DNA from: Anaerolineae bacterium
GTDB taxonomy: Bacteria > Chloroflexota > Anaerolineae > Aggregatilineales > Phototrophicaceae
Assembly (NCBI GenBank): GCA_022824465.1
Contig: JAJDZV010000009.1
Span: 186,001 to 250,000, forward strand
Direction of reading: 5' to 3'
Length of the DNA stretch: 64,000 nucleotides
Below are positions 35,642 through 43,939 of this stretch, piece by piece. A program made the translations under genes and the position numbers. Positions within the stretch are counted from its first letter, which is position 1. The number at the start of each line of letters is the position of its first letter. The notes under the pieces were generated by a model. That model was not told the DNA's origin. It was given only the letters and a program-made list of their open reading frames with translations, and made no database searches.

Positions 35642-37519
35642 TTAATCGGCTACCGTAAACGACAGAAGCGAGAATATGTCGCCGACCCGACCCGTCGCAT
35701 AATCCACGCCAGAAACCTTTTCGCTGGTGTAGCGGTCATAAAGGATAACCATCACCCGGTAATCGCCCGGCGCCAGGTCGCCTGCGGATAGCTCGACCAC
35801 GTGCCAGGGCAGCACGCCGTCGTACAGGTGCCGGTCGGGCGCTTGCCGCGCGCGCTGCCAGTCCGCCGTGATAATCTGGACAGATACATTGTACTGCTCC
35901 AGTTGCGCGTCTTCCGCCACTTCCCAGCCAGTAAAGACTCGCACAGTCTCGGCCTCCGGATCAAGCTCGGCGAATCCGTCCAACATGACTATGCCGTTGT
36001 CATAGCGAATTTGCCGATAGTCTCGTTCGCAGCCGAACGCGCGGTACACGTAGCGTTGTACAAACATGGCATCGCTATCGACCACGACTTCACAGGCGAC
36101 GTATTCCCGCTCCAACAACGCCTTTACGTCATGAATGTTCTCTGGCGACTCGCCCGGCTCATAAGTGAAGAGCAAATATGGATGGTTGCCCACCCGTCTG
36201 TCAAACTCTTCCTGGAGTTCACTTCCCGCGAGCTCGGTATAGACAAAGGCGCCATGTACGCCAAGCACCGCCTCCGAATAATACTCGACCGTGCTGAAAC
36301 CGAAGCGCAAGCCGTTGTTCCATAGTGGGTATTCGATAAAGCTCAGGATGGCATCTTGCGGGCGAACGATGCCTTGCAGCGCATCGGCGAATCGATGGAA
36401 CGGGGGATGCGGCAAGAGCAAGGAATGATGACCGGCGTACTCCCAGCGTTCCGCCTGCCGATAGATATGGTAACCGCCAACCAGCCAGACAAGCGCAAAG
36501 GCCGGGACCAAGACACGCCAGCGAGGCGCAGACGCGAGAACATGCGCGAACATGACCAGCGCCCAAGCCAATACGACCAGGAAATAGCGAAGCCGGCGCG
36601 AAGACAGATAGGGGAAGAATTCATGCAATAGAAACAGAGCCGCTATCATTGAAACGGCGATCAGGAAGAGCGGCAGCATCTGGCTTGCCCGCCTGCGCCA
36701 GATGGTCCAGCCAGCGAGCGCAAACACTGCAATCCACAATAGGTCGACGCCGTTCGCAAAGACGTTCGCCAGCATTGGGATAAGTTCAAGTGTGGCAGCC
36801 GCCTTGGACTGAACTACGCCGCTGTGCGCTTCTTCCCGGAAGTCGCTGACGAGGAGCGGCGCGTAAGGCAAGAAAGTCAAGAGTCCGGCTGCCCAAGCCA
36901 TGACGACGCCGAACCAGCGCCGATTTCTGGCCACGAGAAAAATGTGGTGAGCGCCCAAGCCCAATAAAACAAAGGACGAAAACGGATGTGTGTAGAGCAA
37001 GGCGCTCGCCGAAACCACGAACACGATCCAACTCGCAACGCCAGCCTTGGCGCCCTGTGAGAGCCGCAAATAGTGCCACGCATGCGCGACGCTCAAGCAT
37101 ATCCACATCGTATAGAAGCGCATTTCATGAAAGTAGATAATGACGAATGCGTTTGTCGCGAATAAAAACGCCGCCAGCAGCGCCGAACGTCGATTGAGCG
37201 CATCAGCCGACAGACGGTAGAGCCAAGCTATAGAGAGCACGCCGAAAAGCAGGGACAAAAAGCGCAGCGGCACCTGTAGCCAACCCACCAAATACGCCCA
37301 TACCGCCCCAATGAGATAGTACAGCGGCACATAAGTGTGATCGACGATAGCTTGGACTATGTCTGAAATGCTTTGCGGAGCATCCTGCACGCCAAAGGCG
37401 AACACAGAATGCATCTCGTCCACCCATAAAATGTCCGCATTCAACTGCGCCGCGCCCAAAGCAAAACCCAGAAGCAGGACAAACACCATCGCCGCTAGCG
37501 AAGCTCTGTGGCTGATCAC
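35642..37519 (-). CDS. GT39/ArnT-like integral membrane glycosyltransferase (tandem copy 1)
   Basis: A 625-residue paralogue of the next gene with the same plan: ILWVDEMHSVFAFG in the first loop, then YFHEMRFYTMWICLSVAHAWHYLRL. Multiple membrane helices are followed by a C-terminal domain ending GDYRVMVILYDRYTS. The C-terminal half also carries blocks shared with copy 2 (HPYLLFTYEPG; DRHLYDGVLPWHVVELSAGDLAPGDYRV). The preferred start is GTG 37519, which overlaps the upstream GNAT stop as TAGTG. A longer in-frame start at 37579 lies wholly inside the GNAT gene. The two copies have diverged clearly, so the duplication is not recent. Confidence 0.8.
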   Translation of the reverse strand: MISHRASLAAMVFVLLLGFALGAAQLNADILWVDEMHSVFAFGVQDAPQSISDIVQAIVDHTYVPLYYLIGAVWAYLVGWLQVPLRFLSLLFGVLSIAWLYRLSADALNRRSALLAAFLFATNAFVIIYFHEMRFYTMWICLSVAHAWHYLRLSQGAKAGVASWIVFVVSASALLYTHPFSSFVLLGLGAHHIFLVARNRRWFGVVMAWAAGLLTFLPYAPLLVSDFREEAHSGVVQSKAAATLELIPMLANVFANGVDLLWIAVFALAGWTIWRRRASQMLPLFLIAVSMIAALFLLHEFFPYLSSRRLRYFLVVLAWALVMFAHVLASAPRWRVLVPAFALVWLVGGYHIYRQAERWEYAGHHSLLLPHPPFHRFADALQGIVRPQDAILSFIEYPLWNNGLRFGFSTVEYYSEAVLGVHGAFVYTELAGSELQEEFDRRVGNHPYLLFTYEPGESPENIHDVKALLEREYVACEVVVDSDAMFVQRYVYRAFGCERDYRQIRYDNGIVMLDGFAELDPEAETVRVFTGWEVAEDAQLEQYNVSVQIITADWQRARQAPDRHLYDGVLPWHVVELSAGDLAPGDYRVMVILYDRYTSEKVSGVDYATGRVGDIFSLLSFTVAD

Positions 37520-38124
37520 TAGGTGTTCCGCGCCTCGCGCCGCGCCTGATACTCCGGCGCCAGCATGCCAAACTGCCACATGCTGTGGTAGCGGTTTCTC
37601 CCGTATACGCGTTCGCGCCAGACGCCTTCGAGCGTGAAACCGGCTTTCCTCAGCAGCGCGGCCGAAGCGGCGTTGCCTTCTGTGACATCCGCTTCGACCC
37701 GATGCGCTTCAAGCGTTTCAAAGCAGAACTTCAAGACCGCGCCGACTGCTTCTGTCATGATGCCTCGACGCCAGAAATCCGAATGTAATTCGTAGCCGAT
37801 TTCCGCGCGTCGCTGGCTGGAAACGTAGACATGGAAGCCGCACGAGCCGATCAGCCGAGCGTCCGGCTTCAGCGTGATCGCCCAACGGATGCCGGACTGC
37901 TCCGCGAAAATGCGATCCGCCCAGTCGAGAATCTCGCGCCCCAGTTCGTCGTCGGGCATTCCATCAAACTCGACCAGATAGTCCAGCACGCCAGGACTTT
38001 GCCATACCGTCATCCAATCCCGGAAATCATCCTCGGTGATGCGCCGCAAGACGAGGCGCTCCGTTTCCAGCCTCGGCACTACGGCAAAGTCAAAGGGCGC
38101 CACATTCGCCTCCGAAAACGACAT
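37519..38124 (-). CDS. GNAT family N-acetyltransferase (RimJ/RimL-like)
   Basis: A 201-residue acetyltransferase. ETERLVLRRITEDDFRDWM is the standard opening, with SCGFHVYVSSQRRAEIGYELHSDFWRRGIMTEAVGAVLKFCFETL for the acetyl-CoA pocket and VTEGNAASAALLRKAGFTLEGVWRERVYG near the end. RimJ/L-type members acetylate protein N-termini or antibiotics, but the substrate here is unknown. It is the first gene of a minus-strand unit with the GT39-like pair (TAGTG overlap). Confidence 0.9.
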   Translation of the reverse strand: MSFSEANVAPFDFAVVPRLETERLVLRRITEDDFRDWMTVWQSPGVLDYLVEFDGMPDDELGREILDWADRIFAEQSGIRWAITLKPDARLIGSCGFHVYVSSQRRAEIGYELHSDFWRRGIMTEAVGAVLKFCFETLEAHRVEADVTEGNAASAALLRKAGFTLEGVWRERVYGRNRYHSMWQFGMLAPEYQARREARNT

Positions 38125-38186
38125 CTGCCTTCAAGTCACGCCACCCCTCCGCCAATTGGCGCCTCGCCCGCGGACTTCAGCGCGCC

Positions 38187-40208
38187 TTAAAGCGCCTCCG
38201 CGATGACCTCGGCGATATCGGCAACCCGCGGACCCTCATCACTCTCGCTTCGCGCATCTTCAAACATGCGCGCGCAGAATGGGCAGCCAACCGCAAGCAC
38301 ATCGGCGCCAGTCGAGGCCGCTTCCTGAAATCGTTCCAGGTTGACCTTGCGCTCGCCGCGTTCTTCTTCCTTCCAAAACTGCGCGCCGCCAGCGCCACAG
38401 CAGAAGGCATTCGCCCGATTGCGCGGCATCTCGACCAGAGGCGCGCCCGACGCCTGCAGCACATTGCGCGGCGCGTCAAAACCATCATTGTGCCTTCCTA
38501 GATAGCAGGGATCGTGAAAGGTCACATTGCTCCAATTGGAAGGGCTCGCGCTCGTTGGCAGCTTGCCCGCGTCAATCAACTCTTCGATAAGCTCGCTATG
38601 ATGAATGACTTCGTAGTCGCCGCCGAAGGCATGATATTCGTTGCCAATATTGTGATAGCAGTGCGGGCAAGTGACCACTATGCGCGTAGGCTTGACCTCG
38701 TTGAGCGCGGCCACATTCGCCGATGCCAACTCGAAGTACAAGTATTCATTGCCCGCCCGCCGCGCCACATCGCCCGTACAACTCTCAGCCTCACCCAAAA
38801 TCGCAAAGTTAACGCCGGCCGCATCCAGCACCTTGACCAATGCCCGCGCAGTTTGCTGGGCTCGCGGATCATAACTGACGGCGCAGCCGGTCCAATACAG
38901 CACATCAAAGTCCGGATTTTCAGCGACAGTCGGCGCCGGGAAATCCAGCCCGACCGTCCAGTTGCTGCGCGGCTCCGCGATCTGCCAGGGATTCCCCTGG
39001 CGCTCCATGCCGTTGAAGGCGCCTTGCAGCTCGTTGGGAAACTCGCTCCGCATCAGAACGGCATCGCGCCGGATATCCAGGATGTCAAACATCGGCTCAT
39101 TGCCCACCGGGCAGATATCAATGCAGGCGCCGCACGCCGTGCAAGCCCATAGCGCCGATTCGCTTAACAGTTTGCCCGCCAATGTCCACTCCGGTTTAGC
39201 TCCGCTTGCCAGAGTCTCCCAATGTTCTTTGATGAGAAAGCGTTTATTGACTTCCAGCGCAGCTGGCGAGAGCTCCTTGCCAGTCACATAGGCCGGGCAA
39301 ACATCTTGGCATCGGTTGCACATAATGCAGGCGAAGCCGTCCAGGATCTGTGTCTTATGTAGATCTTCAAGCTTGCTCGCCCCGAATTGCTCGATCGCCT
39401 CATCCTCGAAATCCAGGGGCCGCAGTTCACCCATCGAGCGGCGCCGTGGACGCGTCAGGAAATTCAGCGGCGCCATAAACAAATGCGCATGCTTGCTCTG
39501 CGGAAAGTAGGGCAAGAACACCAGAATCCCGCCCAGAGCGATCCACCAGAACAAATGCCTCAGCACCGCCAGAGCATCCGCGCTCAGCCCAACCCATATT
39601 GCTGCAACCGATGTCGCAAAAGGCATGAAGATGTCATCACCGTGCTGCGCGACCGCCACCGACTCGCCCAGAAAACGCGCCCCAACGTGAAACAGGATGA
39701 AGACAGCCACTATCATCGAATCCAAAGTGACCGCGCCGGCGGCAACCTTGGGATGCAGCAGAATATTGTCATGAAAAGCCAGCGCTGCTCTGTTTGGCAA
39801 GATCAGCCGCCTCAAGACGAAATAGGCAATCCCGAACAAAACAACCATGCTCAAGACATCACTGAGCAAGCGAAAGCCGTCGGTGATTCCGCCGGCCGCC
39901 AGCAGCTTCCGCTCGAAGTCCGGCGCGAACCCCACCAGCAAGTCGATGGCATTCACCAGGAAATACCAGGTGAAGCCCAAAACCACGCCCCAATGAACCA
40001 CGCTGGTCAAGCGGCGCGTCTTGAGCGTCGTCCGCTGTGTGATATACACAGCCAGCGCCGTCATTGCCCGACCAGTGATGCCGCCAACGCGCAGCCGCCC
40101 CTGGCCACGGCCGATTATCAAGAACATCTCCCTGAAGCCGGCGTAGCTCGCGCCCAAGGAAAACAGCGCAAGCAGCGCGAACATCATTTTCTCTACGTCA
40201 GTCAGCAT
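38187..40208 (-). CDS. Membrane-bound (Fe-S) oxidoreductase with CCG domains (HdrD/GlpC-like)
   Basis: A protein of about 673 residues with three parts. The N-terminal 250 residues form about six membrane helices similar to the cytochrome b-type NarI fold. Next are two 4Fe-4S motifs, CIMCNRCQDVCP and CTACGACIDICPVGNEP. The C-terminal half carries two CCG-type domains, with GEAESCTGD, CPHCYHNIGNEY, DPCYLGRHND, FCCGAGGAQFWKEE and VGCPFCARMFEDA. Such proteins move electrons between flavoproteins and quinone. In fatty-acid degraders they are thought to replace ETF dehydrogenase. ATG 40208 is preferred, and GTG 40253 is possible. It stands alone on the minus strand. Confidence 0.86.
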   Translation of the reverse strand: MLTDVEKMMFALLALFSLGASYAGFREMFLIIGRGQGRLRVGGITGRAMTALAVYITQRTTLKTRRLTSVVHWGVVLGFTWYFLVNAIDLLVGFAPDFERKLLAAGGITDGFRLLSDVLSMVVLFGIAYFVLRRLILPNRAALAFHDNILLHPKVAAGAVTLDSMIVAVFILFHVGARFLGESVAVAQHGDDIFMPFATSVAAIWVGLSADALAVLRHLFWWIALGGILVFLPYFPQSKHAHLFMAPLNFLTRPRRRSMGELRPLDFEDEAIEQFGASKLEDLHKTQILDGFACIMCNRCQDVCPAYVTGKELSPAALEVNKRFLIKEHWETLASGAKPEWTLAGKLLSESALWACTACGACIDICPVGNEPMFDILDIRRDAVLMRSEFPNELQGAFNGMERQGNPWQIAEPRSNWTVGLDFPAPTVAENPDFDVLYWTGCAVSYDPRAQQTARALVKVLDAAGVNFAILGEAESCTGDVARRAGNEYLYFELASANVAALNEVKPTRIVVTCPHCYHNIGNEYHAFGGDYEVIHHSELIEELIDAGKLPTSASPSNWSNVTFHDPCYLGRHNDGFDAPRNVLQASGAPLVEMPRNRANAFCCGAGGAQFWKEEERGERKVNLERFQEAASTGADVLAVGCPFCARMFEDARSESDEGPRVADIAEVIAEAL

Positions 40209-40334
40209 CGGTCCCGGCTCGCGTCTCCAGCGCTTTTCGCGCTCTTCTTGCACCGCTTCAGTTTACCACTGGGCAGGGATTTCACGAAAGCGCCTGGAAC
40301 TTGACCATCGCGCGTACAGCCGGGGCATGTAAGC

Positions 40335-40362
40335 TTGCAGTTGCGTCAGCCATCTGTAGAAT
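40335..40362 (+). promoter_or_regulatory. Promoter of the DinB-like gene
   Basis: TTGCAG (40335-40340), a 16-nt spacer and TAGAAT (40357-40362), 39 nt before the chosen ATG at 40401. Confidence 0.5.
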
Positions 40363-40400
40363 GAGCTTCAATACGCAAATGACTGGAAGGAGTGACTTTC

Positions 40401-40997
40401 ATGATAGACTTCTCACCAATGCGCGATGGCGAACTGAGCTATCTGGCATATGCCGAGCAAGAAAACATCGGACCTTCTGAGCTCCGAAGCCTCAGCGACG
40501 AAAGCCTTGACTATCTGCTGGGACTGCTGGACGACCTTACCGATGCCGATATCGTCTTTGATCCGGAAGACCCAGAGGCTAACGATCCCTTTGCGGTCGC
40601 GGGCGAAGAAGAAATAGGCTGGAACTTCGGCCACCTAATCGCGCATGTCACCGCCAGCTCCGAAGAAGGCGCCGCTCTAAGTTCACTCTTGGCTAGGGGA
40701 ATCCCGGCGTCTGAACGCCCGCGCTATGAAACGCCCTGGCGCGATATCACCACCGTCGCCCAAGTGCGCCAACGTCTGGAAGAGAGCCGCCGCATGCGCA
40801 ATGCCTACCTCGAAACCTGGCCCGACGCGCCCCTGCTGGATGTCGTCCGCGATGTCTCAGAACGCTTCACCGCCCGCTTCGGCGAGATGAACGCGCCGGC
40901 CGCCTTCCTCTTCGGCCTGTCGCACGAAGTCGGACACTACGATCAAATCGAAGAGGTCAAGCAGCAAGCCTTGGCTGCCCGCGCCGCCACCGCGTAA
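40401..40997 (+). CDS. DinB-like superfamily protein
   Basis: A 198-residue predicted four-helix-bundle protein. The potential metal ligands are in IGWNFGHLIAHVTASSEE and in LFGLSHEVGHYDQIEEVKQ, arranged as in DinB/YfiT-like proteins, many of which bind a divalent metal and act as thiol-dependent transferases. Function is unknown. ATG 40401 has GGAAGGAG 9 nt upstream, better than GTG 40392. hisS follows after 31 nt in the same direction. Confidence 0.78.
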   Translation: MIDFSPMRDGELSYLAYAEQENIGPSELRSLSDESLDYLLGLLDDLTDADIVFDPEDPEANDPFAVAGEEEIGWNFGHLIAHVTASSEEGAALSSLLARGIPASERPRYETPWRDITTVAQVRQRLEESRRMRNAYLETWPDAPLLDVVRDVSERFTARFGEMNAPAAFLFGLSHEVGHYDQIEEVKQQALAARAATA

Positions 40998-41028
40998 CTG
41001 CGACCTGCGCATCAACTCCGGAGGCTTG

Positions 41029-42369
41029 ATGAGCAAGTTCATCGCGCCGCGCGCGCCAAAGGGCTTTCGTGATTTTCTGCCCGATACGATGCTGCGCCGC
41101 ACTTATGTCATTGACAACATCACCGAAGAGTTTCATCGCTTCGGCTTTGAACCCATCGACACGCCCATCCTCGAGCTCCACGAGACGCTATTCGGCAAAT
41201 ACGGGGAAGACGCCGAAAAGCTGATCTTCACCGCCCAGCATGGTCGCAGCGCGCGCGATCCGCTGGCGATGCGCTACGATCTCACAGTGCCGCTGGCGCG
41301 CGTCGTCGGGCAATACGAAAGTCAACTGAATCTGCCCTTCAAACGCTACCATATCGCGCCGGTATTCCGCGGCGAACGCCCCCAGCGCGGCCGTTACCGT
41401 GAGTTCTGGCAATGCGACGCCGATACCGTCGGCATCGCCAGCATCAGCGCCGACGCCGAAATCGTCAGCCTGATGCACCGAATCTTGCGCCGCCTCGGCT
41501 TCCCGCAATACGTCATAAAGATCAACCACCGGCAACTGCTCGTCGCCATCGGCGAGTTTTCCGGTGTCCCAGCCGCTCAATTGCCCGACCTCTATCGCAG
41601 CGTCGACAAATTTGACAAGATCGGCGCGGACGGCGTTCGCAGAGAATTGACCGAGCGGGGCATCGCCGCCGACTCCGTGGCGCGCATGATGGACCTGATC
41701 CAGGCGAAGGAACCGGGAACTAGCAATCTCGATCTCGTTGCCGATGCCATCGGCGCGAATGCCAGCGGTTTGGAAGACCTGCGGGAATTGGCGGACCTGC
41801 TGACCGACGCGGGCCTGCCGTCCGAACGCTACGATTTCGATTTCACCATGGTGCGCGGCCTCGGCTACTATACCGGTCCGATCTTCGAGACAGTCATCTC
41901 CCAGCCCAACCTGGGCAGCATCACCGGCGGCGGACGCTACGACAATCTCATCGGCATGTTTCGCCGCCAGAGCCTGCCCACCACCGGCGTCTCCTTCGGC
42001 ATTGAGCGCATCATCGACCTGATGGACGAACTCGACCTGTATCCCGCCCGCCTCGGCGGTACGCTGGTGCAAGCGCTCGTGACCGTCTTCAGCGAAGAAA
42101 CGCGCAGCGCCTCAATGCATATCGCCGACGCTTTGCGCCAGGCGGGCATCAATACCGAGCTTTATCTGGAAGCGCGCAAGCTGGGAAGACAATTCGCCTT
42201 CGCCGACAAGAAAGGCATACCCCTGGTCGCCATCGCCGGTCCCAATGAGATAAAGGCCGGGGTTGGCAAGCTGCGGCGTCTTGCGGATGGTCATGAAGTC
42301 ACCGTTCCTTTACCGGATTTGGCCGCTGCCGCCCTGCACCTACTCGCTGAGGCAGGCGCGTCCGAATGA
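41029..42369 (+). CDS. hisS: Histidyl-tRNA synthetase
   Basis: A 446-residue class II aminoacyl-tRNA synthetase. APRAPKGFRDFLPD opens the protein. Motif 2 is FRGERPQRGRYREFWQCDAD, the His-specific blocks include FDFTMVRGLGYYTGPIFE, and motif 3 is GGGRYDNLIGMF with GVSFGIERI. The C-terminal anticodon-binding domain spans about 330-430. ATG 41029 follows CCGGAGG. An in-frame TTG just before it is not needed. The stop overlaps the malQ start (ATGA). Confidence 0.97.
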   Translation: MSKFIAPRAPKGFRDFLPDTMLRRTYVIDNITEEFHRFGFEPIDTPILELHETLFGKYGEDAEKLIFTAQHGRSARDPLAMRYDLTVPLARVVGQYESQLNLPFKRYHIAPVFRGERPQRGRYREFWQCDADTVGIASISADAEIVSLMHRILRRLGFPQYVIKINHRQLLVAIGEFSGVPAAQLPDLYRSVDKFDKIGADGVRRELTERGIAADSVARMMDLIQAKEPGTSNLDLVADAIGANASGLEDLRELADLLTDAGLPSERYDFDFTMVRGLGYYTGPIFETVISQPNLGSITGGGRYDNLIGMFRRQSLPTTGVSFGIERIIDLMDELDLYPARLGGTLVQALVTVFSEETRSASMHIADALRQAGINTELYLEARKLGRQFAFADKKGIPLVAIAGPNEIKAGVGKLRRLADGHEVTVPLPDLAAAALHLLAEAGASE

Positions 42370-43904
42370 TCTCTCTCCCGCGCTCCAGTGGCATCCTGCT
42401 CCACCCCACCTCGCTGCCCGGCGCCTACGGCATAGGCGATCTCGGCGCCGGCGCTTACCGATTCGTCGACTGGCTCGCGGCGCACGGACAATCCATCTGG
42501 CAGGTCCTGCCCCTCGGCCCAACCAGCTATGGCGATTCGCCCTATCAGACGCTCTCCGCCTTCGCTGGCAACAGCAACCTCATCAGCCTCGACCATCTCG
42601 TCGAAGACGGCTTGCTGCAACCGGGCGACCTCGCCGACGTCCCGCCCTTCCCTCGCGGCAAAGTCGATTTCGGCTGGATTATCCCCTACCACAATCAGAA
42701 GCTGGCGCTCGCCTGGCGCAACTTCAATATGCGACCGCCGAAAGGCCTGCAACTGGATTTCGAGAAATTCGTCGCCGAGCAGCGCTTCTGGCTGGACGAT
42801 TATGCCCTCTTCATCGCCCTGAAACACAATCACCACTTGCGCCCTTGGGTGGAATGGGAAAGCGACCTGCGCCGCCGCGAGCCAACCGCCCTTACAAAGG
42901 CCGCCGCTCGATTAACGGAGCACATCGACGCCGAACGCTTCCGCCAATGGCTCTTTCATCGGCAATGGACGGACCTAAAGGCTTACGCAGGCAGCAAAGG
43001 CCTCCGCCTCATTGGCGATTTGCCCATCTTCGTCGCCCACGACAGCGCCGATGTCTGGGCGCATCAGCACGAGTACAATCTCGATACCGCTGGCAATCCC
43101 GCAGTAGTCGCCGGCGTGCCTCCCGATTATTTCAGCCCGACCGGGCAGCGCTGGGGCAACCCGCTCTATCGCTGGGATCTCCTGCGCGCCGACGGCTACC
43201 AGTGGTGGATCCAGCGCATCAGGAGCCTGCTGAACCTGGTCGATTACATCCGCATTGATCACTTCCGCGGCTTCGAAGCCTATTGGCAGATACCATCCGC
43301 CGAACCAACCGCCGTCAATGGCAAGTGGGTTGAGGGACCCGGCGCCGCCTTCTTCGACGCGATTCACCGCGCGCTGGGAGAGTTGCCCATCATCGCCGAA
43401 GATCTTGGCGTCATCACGCCCGGCGTGGAAAAGCTGCGCGATGACTTCGGCTTGCCCGGCATGAAAGTCTTGCAGTTCGCCTGGAGCGACCCGGCCAATC
43501 CCTTCCTGCCCCACAATCACAGCGAGAATTGCATCGTTTATACCGGCACGCACGACAACAATACCACGCGCGGCTGGTGGGAAAACGAAATCGACGAGAG
43601 GACGCGCAGCTTCGTCAAGGACTATCTCGGACACGCTGTCCAGGACATCGTCTGGACAATGGCGCGGGTCGGCATGCGCTCTACCGCCCGCGTATTCATC
43701 ATGCCAATGCAAGACGTGCTGCGGCTGGGCGCCGACGCGCGCATGAATACGCCCGGCGCCCCTGCTGGCAATTGGACCTGGCGCTTCCGCGAGAGCGCGC
43801 TTACCCACATCGGCAAAGACTCCCTGCTGCATATCACGCGGCTATACCAACGGCATCCCGACCAACAGACCACAGCCCCCGGCGACGCTGCCCCAAGGGA
43901 CTAA
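42366..43904 (+). CDS. malQ: 4-alpha-glucanotransferase
   Basis: A 512-residue GH77 enzyme (amylomaltase) that moves maltooligosyl units between alpha-1,4 glucans. It starts SSGILLHPTSLPGAYGIGDLGAGAY, has QVLPLGPTSYGDSPYQTLSAFAGN, the nucleophile region YIRIDHFRGFEAYW, the acid/base PIIAEDLGVIT and THDNNTTRGWW. The ATG overlaps the hisS stop by 4 nt. Together with the GH13 gene after it, this suggests maltodextrin or glycogen turnover. Confidence 0.97.
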   Translation: MISLPRSSGILLHPTSLPGAYGIGDLGAGAYRFVDWLAAHGQSIWQVLPLGPTSYGDSPYQTLSAFAGNSNLISLDHLVEDGLLQPGDLADVPPFPRGKVDFGWIIPYHNQKLALAWRNFNMRPPKGLQLDFEKFVAEQRFWLDDYALFIALKHNHHLRPWVEWESDLRRREPTALTKAAARLTEHIDAERFRQWLFHRQWTDLKAYAGSKGLRLIGDLPIFVAHDSADVWAHQHEYNLDTAGNPAVVAGVPPDYFSPTGQRWGNPLYRWDLLRADGYQWWIQRIRSLLNLVDYIRIDHFRGFEAYWQIPSAEPTAVNGKWVEGPGAAFFDAIHRALGELPIIAEDLGVITPGVEKLRDDFGLPGMKVLQFAWSDPANPFLPHNHSENCIVYTGTHDNNTTRGWWENEIDERTRSFVKDYLGHAVQDIVWTMARVGMRSTARVFIMPMQDVLRLGADARMNTPGAPAGNWTWRFRESALTHIGKDSLLHITRLYQRHPDQQTTAPGDAAPRD

Positions 43905-43939
43905 ACTAACAAATCCTATTGATAGTGCGAGAGATAAGC

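Noticed and set aside
39387..40304. Plus-strand open frame of 305 codons
   Set aside because: It is antisense to the Fe-S oxidoreductase. The product is Gln/His/Arg-rich low-complexity sequence.
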